A DNA stretch of 64,000 nt from an uncultured bacterium (GCA_948964545.1 CAREDV010000005.1:42825-106824); one strand, 5' to 3'. Shown: positions 49,698 through 58,509, numbered from the stretch's first letter. Notes: generated by a model from the sequence alone, not told the origin. Numbers and translations are program-made.

Positions 49698-52265
49698 ATG
49701 CTTTTAACAGATCACGTTCAAGCGATTATAAAATCCGCTAAATCCATAGTAGTTGCAAGAAATTATCCGCAATTAATGCCAGAGCACGTAATGCTTGCTT
49801 TGATGCTCGATCAAAACGATTTGCCGCAAATAATTCTTGAGCGTGTAGGTTTGGGAAACCCCGAAATTGCCGACAGGTTGAACATCTATCTTTCTAAACG
49901 CGCATATATTCCGCGCGCAAAGTTTTCCGATGTCGGATTTACCACAGAAACTATAAAGTTGATGAAAATTGCGCAGGAAGAAGCCGAAAAACGCAATGAT
50001 GAACAAATCAGTATTGAACATTTGTTTCTGGCGCTTTTCAGAATGGACAATAAAACATTAAATTTTCTTTGGGAGCAGAGCAAAGTAAACAGACTTGAAC
50101 TTTACGAGAAAATGACAGATGTTGTAAGTCATATAGTAAATGCTGATGAAGTTACTGAAACTCCCGAGCAGGCAGATGATGCACTGGCAAAATATACAAC
50201 TGATTTAACCGAATGTGCGAAAAACAATAAACTTGACCCTGTAATCGGTCGTGATGATGAAATTCGTCGTACAATTCAGATTTTAAACAGACGTTCAAAG
50301 AATAATCCTGTAATTATCGGTCAGCCAGGGGTTGGTAAAACCGCCGTAATTGAAGGTCTTGCACAAAGAATTATATCGGGTGATGTTCCCGAAAGTCTTA
50401 AGAACGACAAAATTCTGGCGCTTGATTTGGGTGCACTTCTTGCAGGGGCTTCATACAGGGGCGAATTTGAGGAGCGTCTAAAATCAGTTCTTAAAGCAAT
50501 TGAAGAAAAAGCAGATGATTTAATGCTTTTTATTGATGAAATCCATACGATTATGGGTATGGGCTCATCTGACGGTTCTGCCGATGCGGGAAACCTCTTA
50601 AAACCAATGCTTGCAAGAGGAAGTATCAGAGTAATCGGTGCGACAACAATTGACGAATACCGCAAATATATTGAAAAAGACAAGGCTATGGAAAGACGTT
50701 TTCAGCCCGTTACGGTTGATGAACCCTCAGTTGATACGACAATCAGTATCTTGAGAGGTTTGAAAGATAAATACGAAGGTTTCCATGGGATTAAAATTAT
50801 GGATAACGCAATTGTTTCTGCCGTAAAACTTTCTCACAGATATATTGCAGACAGATGTCTTCCTGATAAAGCTATCGACCTTCTTGATGAAGCTTCTTCG
50901 GCTTTGAGAATTCAAATTGATACAATGCCTGAAGAAATTGATATTTATATCCGCGAAAAAATGCAGTTAGAAATGAACAAAAAAGCTTTGGAAAAAGACG
51001 GTTCGGCAGAAGTTTTGAAAAAACTTGAGAAAATAGTTAAAAAGATTGCGGATTTGGATACAAAAATTTCTAAACTCAAAGAACAATGGCTTGCCGAAAA
51101 GAAAGTTCTTGATTCTTATGCGAGCGTAAAGCGCAATATTGAAAAATTAAAATCGCAAATTGAACTCAGCAAAAAAAATCCGACAATGACTGCATCTCTG
51201 GAATTGAAATATTCTCAAATGCTTGATGCGGAAAAGAAATTGAAGTCTTTACAAACAGGCAAAAAAAGACTTATTAAAGAAGAAGTTGACGAAGATGATA
51301 TTTCCTCAATCGTTGCGAAATGGACGGGAATTCCCGTTAACCGCTTAATGGAAGAAGAATCCAAAAAACTTATCGGTATGGAAGAAGTTATGCACAAGCG
51401 TGTTGTTGGGCAAGATGAAGCGGTTGTAAAAATTGCAAACGCAATACGTCTGTCACGTTCGGGCTTGCGCGATCCGAAACGTCCTATCGGAACATTTTTC
51501 TTTGCGGGTCCTACAGGGGTTGGTAAAACCGAACTCGGTAAAACACTTGCAGACATTCTTTTTAACGATGAAGATGCGTTAATTCGTATTGATATGTCAG
51601 AATTTATGGAAAAGGCTTCGATTTCAAGGTTAGTCGGTGCTACTGCGGGTTATGTCGGATACGAAGAAGGCGGACAATTGACAGAAGCTGTAAGGCGCAA
51701 ACCATATTCTGTTGTTTTGTTTGATGAAGTTGAAAAAGCGCATCCCGATGTGTTTAATTTGATGCTTCAAGTCTTTGATGACGGCAGATTAACAGACGGT
51801 CAGGGCAGACTGGTCGATTTTAAAAACACCGTAATTATTATGACATCAAATATTGCAAGTGATGTAATTCTTGATGAAAACTTGTCTGCCGATGAAAAAC
51901 AAAAGAATTTAAACCTTGCACTGCGTGAAAAATTCAAGCCTGAATTTTTGAACCGTATTGATGAAATTGTAATGTTCAAACCTTTAACACTTAATGAATT
52001 AAAAGTTATTGTTGATATTCAAACATCATCATTGAAAAAACGACTAGGGGATCAGGAAATTAAACTTGAAATTACTGAAAATGCAAAAAACTTCCTTGCA
52101 AATGAAGGTTATGAACCTTTGTACGGTGCAAGACCTTTAAGACGTGTAATAAGACAATTTGTAGAAATACCAATGTCAATGAAAATTTTGGAAGGTGAAT
52201 TTGCAAAAGGTGACAAAATTAAATTAGATGTAGAAAATAATAGTTTAATTTTTACAAAGGGTTGA
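49698..52265 (+). CDS. clpC: ATP-dependent Clp protease ATPase subunit ClpC
   Basis: 855 residues from ATG 49698 (SD AAGGA). N-domain repeats, AAA1 Walker A GQPGVGKTAVIEGLAQ (~208) and Walker B LMLFIDEIHTIMG, a coiled-coil middle segment (~415-510), AAA2 Walker A GPTGVGKTELGKTL (~603) and VVLFDEVEKAHPDVF. A ClpP-binding loop is expected near the C-terminal AAA domain. Full length. The M-domain supports ClpC over ClpA. Confidence 0.93.
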   Translation: MLLTDHVQAIIKSAKSIVVARNYPQLMPEHVMLALMLDQNDLPQIILERVGLGNPEIADRLNIYLSKRAYIPRAKFSDVGFTTETIKLMKIAQEEAEKRNDEQISIEHLFLALFRMDNKTLNFLWEQSKVNRLELYEKMTDVVSHIVNADEVTETPEQADDALAKYTTDLTECAKNNKLDPVIGRDDEIRRTIQILNRRSKNNPVIIGQPGVGKTAVIEGLAQRIISGDVPESLKNDKILALDLGALLAGASYRGEFEERLKSVLKAIEEKADDLMLFIDEIHTIMGMGSSDGSADAGNLLKPMLARGSIRVIGATTIDEYRKYIEKDKAMERRFQPVTVDEPSVDTTISILRGLKDKYEGFHGIKIMDNAIVSAVKLSHRYIADRCLPDKAIDLLDEASSALRIQIDTMPEEIDIYIREKMQLEMNKKALEKDGSAEVLKKLEKIVKKIADLDTKISKLKEQWLAEKKVLDSYASVKRNIEKLKSQIELSKKNPTMTASLELKYSQMLDAEKKLKSLQTGKKRLIKEEVDEDDISSIVAKWTGIPVNRLMEEESKKLIGMEEVMHKRVVGQDEAVVKIANAIRLSRSGLRDPKRPIGTFFFAGPTGVGKTELGKTLADILFNDEDALIRIDMSEFMEKASISRLVGATAGYVGYEEGGQLTEAVRRKPYSVVLFDEVEKAHPDVFNLMLQVFDDGRLTDGQGRLVDFKNTVIIMTSNIASDVILDENLSADEKQKNLNLALREKFKPEFLNRIDEIVMFKPLTLNELKVIVDIQTSSLKKRLGDQEIKLEITENAKNFLANEGYEPLYGARPLRRVIRQFVEIPMSMKILEGEFAKGDKIKLDVENNSLIFTKG

Positions 52266-52313
52266 TAATATGTTTTAAAAGAGTTATAATATATAAAAAG
52301 GGAGTTGATACGT

Positions 52314-54251
52314 ATGAAAAAGTCTGTTATATATAATAACGGTTTTACTTTAGCCGAAATGATGGTTGTTTTGCTAATCGCCAGTATAATTTTGGCTTGT
52401 ATGGCGCCTGTAATGACGACAAAAATGAAAGCAGACCAGAGCATTCAAACTTCACCCTGGAAATGGGTTCAGCAGGGTGCAGGCAGAAATACTGATGCAT
52501 ATTTTGGCAATGGTGATTTACAAATGGCTTATATTGGTCAAACTGCCCGTTCAGATGCTGATAATGCAAAGCTTGTAATAAATAATAGCAATTTTGATAA
52601 TATGCTTTTGTTTAAAAATGGTGGTAATGTTTTAGGACATTTACGTATAGATGACAACATTTTAAATATTGGAACAGAAAATGTTGGGGCTGTTACTTTG
52701 GGTCATAAGGTAGATGGTGGTTTTGGCAGTGTAGCTATTGGTTCTAATATAATGACTAATACAAATCATAATAGCGCTCCAAGTGGTCATCATAATATAG
52801 CATTAGGTTTAGATGCGTTGAGTGCAAATACAACAGGGCATTGGAGTGAAGCTATCGGACGAAGTGCCTTGGCTTCTAATACAACAGGTGCTGAAAATAT
52901 TGCAGTTGGCATATACTCCTTATCAAGCAATACTACTGGCAGCCGCAATACTGTTTTGGGCTCAAAAGCAGGAAGTGGTAATATAGAAGGGAACAACAAT
53001 GTAGTTATAGGTTATAATGCAAATAATGCAGTAGCTAATATGAATAATGTTGTTGTTATAGGTTCAAATGCCTCTGCGAATTTTGATAGTAATATTGCTA
53101 TTGGTTTTAACGCAAGTGCTCTTAAGGAAAATACTATTGCAATAGGCAAAAATTCAAACGCAGGAACATCAAGTATAATGATTGGTTCAAATGCAGGAAA
53201 AGCTAATACCAGCGGCTATCAGAATACTGTAATCGGTTCATATGCTTTTATTAATAATACAACAGGTTCTTCAAATATTGCAGTTGGTCCGTGGGCAATG
53301 CAGGAAAATACATCAGGTGCTTCAAATGTTGCAGTTGGTTATTTGGCAATGCAGGAAAATACAACAGGTTTTGGAAATGTTGCTTTTGGAACACACGCCT
53401 TAAATTCTAATAAAACATCAAATTATAATACCGCTTTAGGTCATTATGCAGGCTCTTCAGCAAGTGGTGCTAATAATATAATGATAGGTGCATTTTCTGC
53501 TCAGAACTTAACTGGTAGTAATAATATTGCAATTGGAAGTTATGCTTGCCGTAATGTAAGAGGTTCTAATAAAGTTTGTATAGGTGCTAATTCTGGACCT
53601 AGCAGTACTAACAGTACTGATGATGAAGTTATTTATATAGGGTCTAAACCTAAATTTCCTTCCAGTGGTTGGTATTTTAGTGACTGGGGTAGTAATAGTG
53701 CAGTATTGGAAATTCATAATACTGAAGCAACCAGCAAATTTAATACCGAAAAAAATACTCGTAGAGGATATGAAAATGGACCTTCTGTATATATAAATGG
53801 TAACCTGATTGTAAGAGGTTATATTGGCGGTTTAATTGCAGATGATAGAGGTGATGAAAATGATGAATGGGGCTGGCTGAGTTCAAATAAGCCCACAGGT
53901 GACGGCAATGCAGTAAAATGGGGCTATGTTTCCGACCGCCGTTTGAAATATGTTGGCAAAGAAAACAATGATGGACTCGCAAAACTTCGCCAATTAAAAG
54001 TATTTAACTACACATTCAAAAAAGATAAAACAAAAACTCCGCGTGTTGGTGTTATTGCACAAGATTTGCAAAAAATCTTTCCTAATGCAGTTAAAAAAGG
54101 CGCAGACGGATTTTTGAGCATTCGTATGGAAGATATGTTCTATGCCGTAATTAACGCAATTAAAGAGCTTGATGCTAAATATAAAGCTCAAGAAAAACGT
54201 ATTGATGAACTTGAAAAGCGTATAAAGGAATTAGAAACTAAAATTAAATAA
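52314..54251 (+). CDS. Prepilin-headed beta-roll protein with S74 chaperone domain
   Basis: 645 residues from ATG 52314 (SD AAGGGAG). Order: type IV prepilin signal NNGFTLAEMMVVLLIASII (Gly10, Phe11, Glu15 at +5); ~25 degenerate 14-residue repeats (NIAVGIYSLSSNTTGSRNTV style) as in YadA-type heads (~130-390); linker; Peptidase_S74 intramolecular chaperone domain with SDRRLKYVG (Ser ~540, Lys ~545) and VGVIAQDLQKIFPNAV; C-terminal coiled coil EKRIDELEKRIKELETK. Probably trimeric surface fibre, self-cleaved. Confidence 0.8.
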   Translation: MKKSVIYNNGFTLAEMMVVLLIASIILACMAPVMTTKMKADQSIQTSPWKWVQQGAGRNTDAYFGNGDLQMAYIGQTARSDADNAKLVINNSNFDNMLLFKNGGNVLGHLRIDDNILNIGTENVGAVTLGHKVDGGFGSVAIGSNIMTNTNHNSAPSGHHNIALGLDALSANTTGHWSEAIGRSALASNTTGAENIAVGIYSLSSNTTGSRNTVLGSKAGSGNIEGNNNVVIGYNANNAVANMNNVVVIGSNASANFDSNIAIGFNASALKENTIAIGKNSNAGTSSIMIGSNAGKANTSGYQNTVIGSYAFINNTTGSSNIAVGPWAMQENTSGASNVAVGYLAMQENTTGFGNVAFGTHALNSNKTSNYNTALGHYAGSSASGANNIMIGAFSAQNLTGSNNIAIGSYACRNVRGSNKVCIGANSGPSSTNSTDDEVIYIGSKPKFPSSGWYFSDWGSNSAVLEIHNTEATSKFNTEKNTRRGYENGPSVYINGNLIVRGYIGGLIADDRGDENDEWGWLSSNKPTGDGNAVKWGYVSDRRLKYVGKENNDGLAKLRQLKVFNYTFKKDKTKTPRVGVIAQDLQKIFPNAVKKGADGFLSIRMEDMFYAVINAIKELDAKYKAQEKRIDELEKRIKELETKIK

Positions 54252-54258
54252 AAACAAC

Positions 54259-54290
54259 AGACCGATAAAAAAAGAATTTTTTATCGGTCT
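54259..54290 (+). terminator. Terminator-like palindrome
   Basis: AGACCGATAAAA...TTTTATCGGTCT long perfect hairpin 8-40 bp after the S74-protein stop. Confidence 0.7.
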
Positions 54291-54344
54291 TACATATCCT
54301 AAATCAACAGGGAGCTTGCTGCTCCGCCGCATTGAGTCTACTTC

Positions 54345-54467
54345 CTAGTCTTCAGCTTGTTCTATCTTTCTCATCACTTCGTCAATCTGTTCTTTAAAAT
54401 ATTTAAGTAACAGACTTATTTCTTCTTTAAAGCTGTATGTTCCTGGCCATGCCATATATCCGTACAT
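54345..54467 (-). CDS. Small protein (40 aa), coiled-coil like
   Basis: Missed by length filters. SD AAGGAG 7 nt before ATG 54467. Begins MYGYMAWPGTYSFKEE and ends in a charged helix FKEQIDEVMRKIEQAED, resembling small DUF5320-type proteins with an aromatic N-terminus and a coiled coil. Real by SD, length and composition, function unknown. Confidence 0.55.
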   Translation of the reverse strand: MYGYMAWPGTYSFKEEISLLLKYFKEQIDEVMRKIEQAED

Positions 54468-54573
54468 TTACATCTCCTTTTATTCTACCTGTATTATCTA
54501 CATATTTTATATCGGTTAAATTTTGGAGAAACTTTAAAGATTTCAGCTATTTTTTAATAATTCGTTACAAAAT

Positions 54574-54597
54574 AAAAAAGCCGCGAAATGCGGCTTA
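54574..54597 (-). terminator. Terminator of the Hsp20-like gene
   Basis: AAGCCGC/GCGGCTT stem followed on the minus strand by TTTTTT; 4 bp from the stop codon. Confidence 0.85.
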
Positions 54598-54600
54598 AGT

Positions 54601-55170
54601 CTAATCGTTAAATGGAACGGTAATTATATAATTATGTCCCTCGCGTACCTTTGTAATCTCATCGGTATCAATGTTTTCAGAAAATGCAAATGCCTGGCTG
54701 TATTTTACGATTTGTTCACCATGTCTTGAATTTCTTTCACCCGCTGCGTTGATAATCAAAGTGTTGCCCTGTGTTCTAACTTCAACATTTTTTTCATCAT
54801 CGTCAAAAGGTCTTAAGTCGATTACTATTTTATAAGCATCGGCATTTTTTTCAACATGGACAAATTGTGATGCATTTTTAGCCATTTTCTGTTCGTGCTT
54901 GAACATATTTCTTTCCATTTTGGCTTGTTGTTTAAATGCTCTATTTTCCATTTTGTCAAAGCTTCTTTCTCTATTCATAATAGCTTTGTCCATTCTCCCC
55001 ATCTGGTAAACTGGATCGTACATTCTTTTGAAGTGCCAATCTGAGATTACATAAGATGCCATAAACGCCCCTAGAAATATCAAAAGCCCAGTTAGAATGT
55101 GTCTTAATGCAGGATGTTTGCATAAGAAACAATCGTCAAATTCTTCATGTCTGTAATTGTTGTCTTCCAT
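54601..55170 (-). CDS. Membrane-anchored Hsp20/alpha-crystallin-like protein
   Basis: 189 residues. Membrane helix LTGLLIFLGAFMASYVISDW (~28-47), a Met/Arg/Lys-rich helix (~50-105), then an alpha-crystallin-type beta sandwich: ADAYKIVIDLRPFDDDEKNV, TLIINAAGERNS, ITKVREGHNYIITVPF. Membrane-bound small heat-shock-like proteins are rare. SD AAAGGAG. Confidence 0.75.
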   Translation of the reverse strand: MEDNNYRHEEFDDCFLCKHPALRHILTGLLIFLGAFMASYVISDWHFKRMYDPVYQMGRMDKAIMNRERSFDKMENRAFKQQAKMERNMFKHEQKMAKNASQFVHVEKNADAYKIVIDLRPFDDDEKNVEVRTQGNTLIINAAGERNSRHGEQIVKYSQAFAFSENIDTDEITKVREGHNYIITVPFND

Positions 55171-55296
55171 TTTGAAAAACTCCTTTCTTTTAGAATAAGT
55201 ATAGATTAGATAATGTTAAAGTCCATTACCGTTATGGGCTAATACAGTTGAAATATTTGTCGTTATATGTTAGTATGTGTGTGTGGAGTGTGAATT

Positions 55297-55485
55297 ATGG
55301 CAAAAATATTAGTTACTATGCCAGATGATTTTTTACATAAAATCGACGGTGTTGCATCAAATGAACAAAGAACCAGAAGCGAACTTATCCGTGAAGCTTT
55401 GCGCACTTATATGCGCCGTACGGCTGTGAAAAACCCTGAAAAAGCTGAAAATGAAGCGAAAACACTTGAAGAATTAATTGGTTAA
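55297..55485 (+). CDS. Ribbon-helix-helix (CopG-like) protein
   Basis: 62 residues: strand AKILVTMPDDFLHKIDGVAS, helix RTRSELIREALRTYMRR. Typical RHH DNA-binding dimer, like the antitoxin half of many TA pairs, but no toxin follows. Short spacing of a possible SD (GTGTGGAG). Confidence 0.85.
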   Translation: MAKILVTMPDDFLHKIDGVASNEQRTRSELIREALRTYMRRTAVKNPEKAENEAKTLEELIG

Positions 55486-55544
55486 ATTTATACAAAGTTT
55501 AGTTTAGAAAGGAACTTCGTCCCGAAGAGTTGATTGGTTAAATT

Positions 55545-56813
55545 TTACTGTGTTAATAAAATTTCTACCCATTTTATAAGATTCGATATCTCGTAAGGTT
55601 TTGGGATATAAAGGTCTGCACCTGCATTTAATATCATTTCTTTATCATGAAGTATTGATGTTACTATAATTTTTGTCCTGTCAAAATCGGAATTTTTTCT
55701 GATTTCTTTACAAAGTTCAAGCCCATTAAGACTTTCCGCAGAACCCGCATCAATAATTATTAGTGATGGAATTGTGTCAGTTGTTTTTATAACTTCATAA
55801 CCCTGCAAATCAAGTATAGTGCTTAAAAGAAGTGACATTGCCTCATCTTCTTCAACTATCATAATTTTATTATTTATATCCGTAACAATAGAATTTTCAG
55901 CAGAAATTCTCGGTCTTTCTATTAGATAATTGGATTTGGATTGTAAATCCGCCATAGCATGAATTTGTATAAGCGCGTTCATTAACTGCAATGTATCTTT
56001 GTATTCAAAAAATTCATTTGTAACAACCCCGATTGTTGTGTGGACAAAATTTGAACGGCGTCCTGCGATTTCATCACCATGCATTAACATAAAACCGCGT
56101 TTAATGTCTTGTTGAGAATAAAATTTTTGTGCGACTGTATCAAATGCAAAGGTCAGAAAATTTGCGATTTGTTCTGCCTTAATCCCGTCTGTTATTATTA
56201 AAAACTCGTTCTCCGAAAGCGCTCCCAAATAATCGTTTTCAGATAATACAGAATTTATGATTGCTGTATATGTTTGGACAAGCTTGTCTGAAGCAAGCTC
56301 TGTATAAGTTTCTTTGTAATTTTCAAAGTTTTCAATACTTACAAGCATTGCTGACCAAAATTTGTTTTCCGAAATAGTTCTTTTAAGAGCGCGAAGCGAA
56401 TAGTTTTTAGCGGGTAACATAACTTTTGTATCCATATTGGATTCCAATTCACGTCGAAGATGCGCTTTTATACGCATGACAAATTCTTCCGAATTTACAG
56501 GTTCTGAAATAAAATCATCCGCACCGTTTTCTAAAACCGCGAGTCTGTCTTGAAGTTCGGCAGATTTTGATGTTGCGACGATAATCGGGCGCATGTTATA
56601 AGTCAGAGCTCTGATTTTTTTGCAATAATCGGGAATATCGCTGTCAATACTGTCTGAAATTATGATTAAATCAGGCTCTTTGTCTTGAATAATTTTCATG
56701 GCAGAAATTAAATCTTTTGAGATTATGACAGAATTTGTTTCGCTTTTCAAAAGTTTTTTATATTTTATCGAAAGTTCGGGGCGTTTATCAATTATCAGTG
56801 TTACGGACTGCAT
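55545..56813 (-). CDS. Two-receiver response regulator with degenerate GGDEF
   Basis: 422 residues. N-terminal receiver (~1-120) has an Asp in LIIISDSIDS but lacks the conserved Lys (SEPVNSEE). The middle ~140-300 follows the GGDEF fold with LSENEFLIIT in place of GGDEF, so it is catalytically dead. The C-terminal receiver (~310-422) has LIIIDAGSAE and the PKP-type YIPKPYE. Overlaps the histidine-kinase gene by 26 bp, hence a cognate pair. Confidence 0.85.
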   Translation of the reverse strand: MQSVTLIIDKRPELSIKYKKLLKSETNSVIISKDLISAMKIIQDKEPDLIIISDSIDSDIPDYCKKIRALTYNMRPIIVATSKSAELQDRLAVLENGADDFISEPVNSEEFVMRIKAHLRRELESNMDTKVMLPAKNYSLRALKRTISENKFWSAMLVSIENFENYKETYTELASDKLVQTYTAIINSVLSENDYLGALSENEFLIITDGIKAEQIANFLTFAFDTVAQKFYSQQDIKRGFMLMHGDEIAGRRSNFVHTTIGVVTNEFFEYKDTLQLMNALIQIHAMADLQSKSNYLIERPRISAENSIVTDINNKIMIVEEDEAMSLLLSTILDLQGYEVIKTTDTIPSLIIIDAGSAESLNGLELCKEIRKNSDFDRTKIIVTSILHDKEMILNAGADLYIPKPYEISNLIKWVEILLTQ

Positions 56814-57498
56814 TTTTAGCCTGCCTTTCGATGTTTGTACAGGGCATCAAAACCTCAAAAATCGTTTCATGATTTTCAGATTTTACACCGATGCTTCCGC
56901 CCATTTTTTCGACCAGAGTTTTTGTAATGTATAATCCTAAACCGCTTCCCTGAACCTTTCTGGTCAGCGGGTTATCAATACGCGAGAATTTTGTGAAAAT
57001 TTTTTCGTATTCAGCTTCGGGAATTTCTATTCCGCTGTTGATTACCTTGATAGATACAAAATCGTTTTTCAAGTGAGCTTTTACGGTAATAATCGAATTA
57101 TCATCTCCGTATTTGCCCGCGTTTTCGATTAAATTTGTCATGACCTGCTGAAATTTGTCTTTGTCAGCAAGTATTGCAGGCGCATTAATCTCAGTTTTAA
57201 AAGTTTTGTCAGGATGTTGGTTTTTAACGATTGAACAAATCATTTCAATAACGGGTTTTATTTGAACTTCTTTGAAAATAATCGTTGTATCTTGAAGTTT
57301 AGTGACCGAGAGCATATTTTCGACAAGCCCGATAAGTCTGTTTGACTGCTCGATTATAATGTTTAAAAACTTCTTTTTGCTGTTGTCGTCAAGCTTCTCC
57401 CAAGACGCAAGCATAGTTTGAGAAAACCCCCTGATAGATGTGAGAGGTGTTCTAAGTTCATGGCTTACTGTTGAGATAAAATCTTCGTAGTCGTTCAT
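56788..57498 (-). CDS. Sensor histidine kinase, soluble short form
   Basis: 236 residues from ATG 57498. HisKA H-box STVSHELRTPLTSIRGFSQT (~12-31), HATPase N-box MTNLIENAGKYGDDNSIITV and G-box GSGLGLYITKTLVEKMGG. No input or membrane domain. TATAAT with TGC upstream lies exactly 6 nt before ATG and no SD is present; a longer frame to 57609 would run through mini-element D's promoter and is rejected. Confidence 0.92.
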   Translation of the reverse strand: MNDYEDFISTVSHELRTPLTSIRGFSQTMLASWEKLDDNSKKKFLNIIIEQSNRLIGLVENMLSVTKLQDTTIIFKEVQIKPVIEMICSIVKNQHPDKTFKTEINAPAILADKDKFQQVMTNLIENAGKYGDDNSIITVKAHLKNDFVSIKVINSGIEIPEAEYEKIFTKFSRIDNPLTRKVQGSGLGLYITKTLVEKMGGSIGVKSENHETIFEVLMPCTNIERQAKNAVRNTDN

Positions 57499-57666
57499 AA
57501 GATAATTATAGCAAATGCTTAACAGTAGAGCAAGTATGGTATTGATATATAATTTTAACAATATTGCATTTTGTGTGTTTATGTTATTATAATTTAGTAG
57601 GGCTGCCACACTGCCATTTCGTCACACACAATTTACGAAGAGATTGGACGAAAGGAGGGCTAAGCT

Positions 57667-57732
57667 ATGGTTGACAAAATAATAATGCTATTACTAGCAT
57701 TTGGTTTAGTAGTAATAGCACTAAAATTGTAA
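57667..57732 (+). CDS. Mini-element D: 21-aa hydrophobic peptide (toxin-like)
   Basis: MVDKIIMLLLAFGLVVIALK..., near-identical to copy B. Promoter TTGCAT-N18-TATAAT (57564-57593); leader GTAGGGC (57597); stem TTTCGTC/GACGAAA (57617-57623, 57647-57653) around ACACAC; SD AGGAGG; 3' stem GTAGGG/CCCTAC to 57791. Confidence 0.65.
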   Translation: MVDKIIMLLLAFGLVVIALKL

Positions 57733-57791
57733 ACTGTAGGGTGCGAAGCAGAGTCTTTAATCCGACTAAAGCTTAAAGGCTCTCGCCCTAC
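57677..57791 (-). ncRNA. Predicted antisense RNA of mini-element D
   Basis: Promoter TTGACA (57821-57826) -N17- AATAAT (57798-57803). The ORF inverted repeat 57686-57696/57710-57720 is perfect with a base pair changed from copy B (G-C to A-T), followed on this strand by TTATTATTTT. Confidence 0.6.
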
Positions 57792-57954
57792 TTTTATATT
57801 ATTTACGATTTTCTGAGTTTTGTCAAGGGTTGATTAAGATTTAATAATATTGCCTGCAAAATCTTTTTGTGTTATTATTGGTATGTAGGATAAGCTCACG
57901 CTTTTCGGCGACACACACTTAAAGTGAAGGATTAAGGTCGGAAAGGAGGGCACT

Positions 57955-58020
57955 ATGGTAAAGTTAATAATAATGCTATTACTGGCATTTTCAATAGCAG
58001 TAATAGCATTTAAACTGTAA
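57955..58020 (+). CDS. Mini-element E: 21-aa hydrophobic peptide (toxin-like)
   Basis: MVKLIIMLLLAFSIAVIAFK.... Promoter TTGCCT-N17-TATTAT (57850-57878). Leader stem CTTTTCGGC/GTCGGAAAG (57901-57909, 57937-57945) keeps pairing with different bases (two G-U wobbles) around ACACACAC; SD AGGAGG. The 3' stem is GTAGGA/TCCTAC, a compensated change from GTAGGG/CCCTAC. Confidence 0.65.
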   Translation: MVKLIIMLLLAFSIAVIAFKL

Positions 58021-58080
58021 CTGTAGGAGTGAAGCGAGTCATTAGGAAAGCCGTTACTTTTTCCTTTTGGCTCGTCCTAC
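57965..58080 (-). ncRNA. Predicted antisense RNA of mini-element E
   Basis: Promoter TTGACA (58110-58115) -N17- AATAAT (58087-58092); terminator repeat 57974-57984/57998-58008 followed by TTATTATT on this strand. Confidence 0.6.
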
Positions 58081-58121
58081 ACCTATATTATTTACGATTT
58101 TGTGAATTTTGTCAAGAGTTA

Positions 58122-58331
58122 CTATTTATTTTCAACAAATTCAATATGGTATCCTAAAACATCCAAAATGTCTTGAACTTCTTCAAATTTAATAGTTTTT
58201 CTTCTTAATTTATTAGTAATATTATTAGGTGAAATTTTTTGATTTTTTGTTAAAGCAAGATGTGTACAAACATTTTTTAATGTACTTGCTTTTTTGGCTA
58301 TGATACTTTTTAATTCATATTTAACATCCAT
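58122..58331 (-). CDS. HTH regulator (69 aa)
   Basis: Short XRE-like protein: LKSIIAKKASTLKNVCTHLA, NNITNKLRRKTIKFEEVQDI, LDVLGYHIEFVENK. Convergent to mini-element E (its stop lies 6 bp from the antisense -35). Divergent region holds the imperfect palindrome GTTATTCTGAGAAGTAAC and an SD with ATG-TGA stub at 58446. TATAAT lies 8 nt before ATG. Confidence 0.7.
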   Translation of the reverse strand: MDVKYELKSIIAKKASTLKNVCTHLALTKNQKISPNNITNKLRRKTIKFEEVQDILDVLGYHIEFVENK

Positions 58332-58435
58332 ATTTGTTTATTATAGGTTATTCTTGACAAAAGTTATTCTGAGAAGTAACATCAAACTATAATACAACTT
58401 TTATTTTATTAAAGTTTGTTTATGTAAATTATACG

Positions 58436-58451
58436 AGGAGGTAATATGTGA
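58436..58451 (+). other. SD + start-stop stub
   Basis: AGGAGG (58436-58441), 4 nt, then ATG TGA. A strong ribosome-binding site left with no coding region, interpreted as the relic of a gene that was divergent from the HTH gene at 58122. Confidence 0.45.
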
Positions 58452-58509
58452 TTATTTTTTCAAGGCGATAATTATATTGTATACTCTTTCAATAAAAACT
58501 TGACTGCAA

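Noticed and set aside
57498..57609. Hydrophobic N-terminal extension of the histidine kinase
   Set aside because: It lies over mini-element D's promoter and leader; the extended -10 TGCTATAAT 6 nt before ATG 57498 gives a simpler start.
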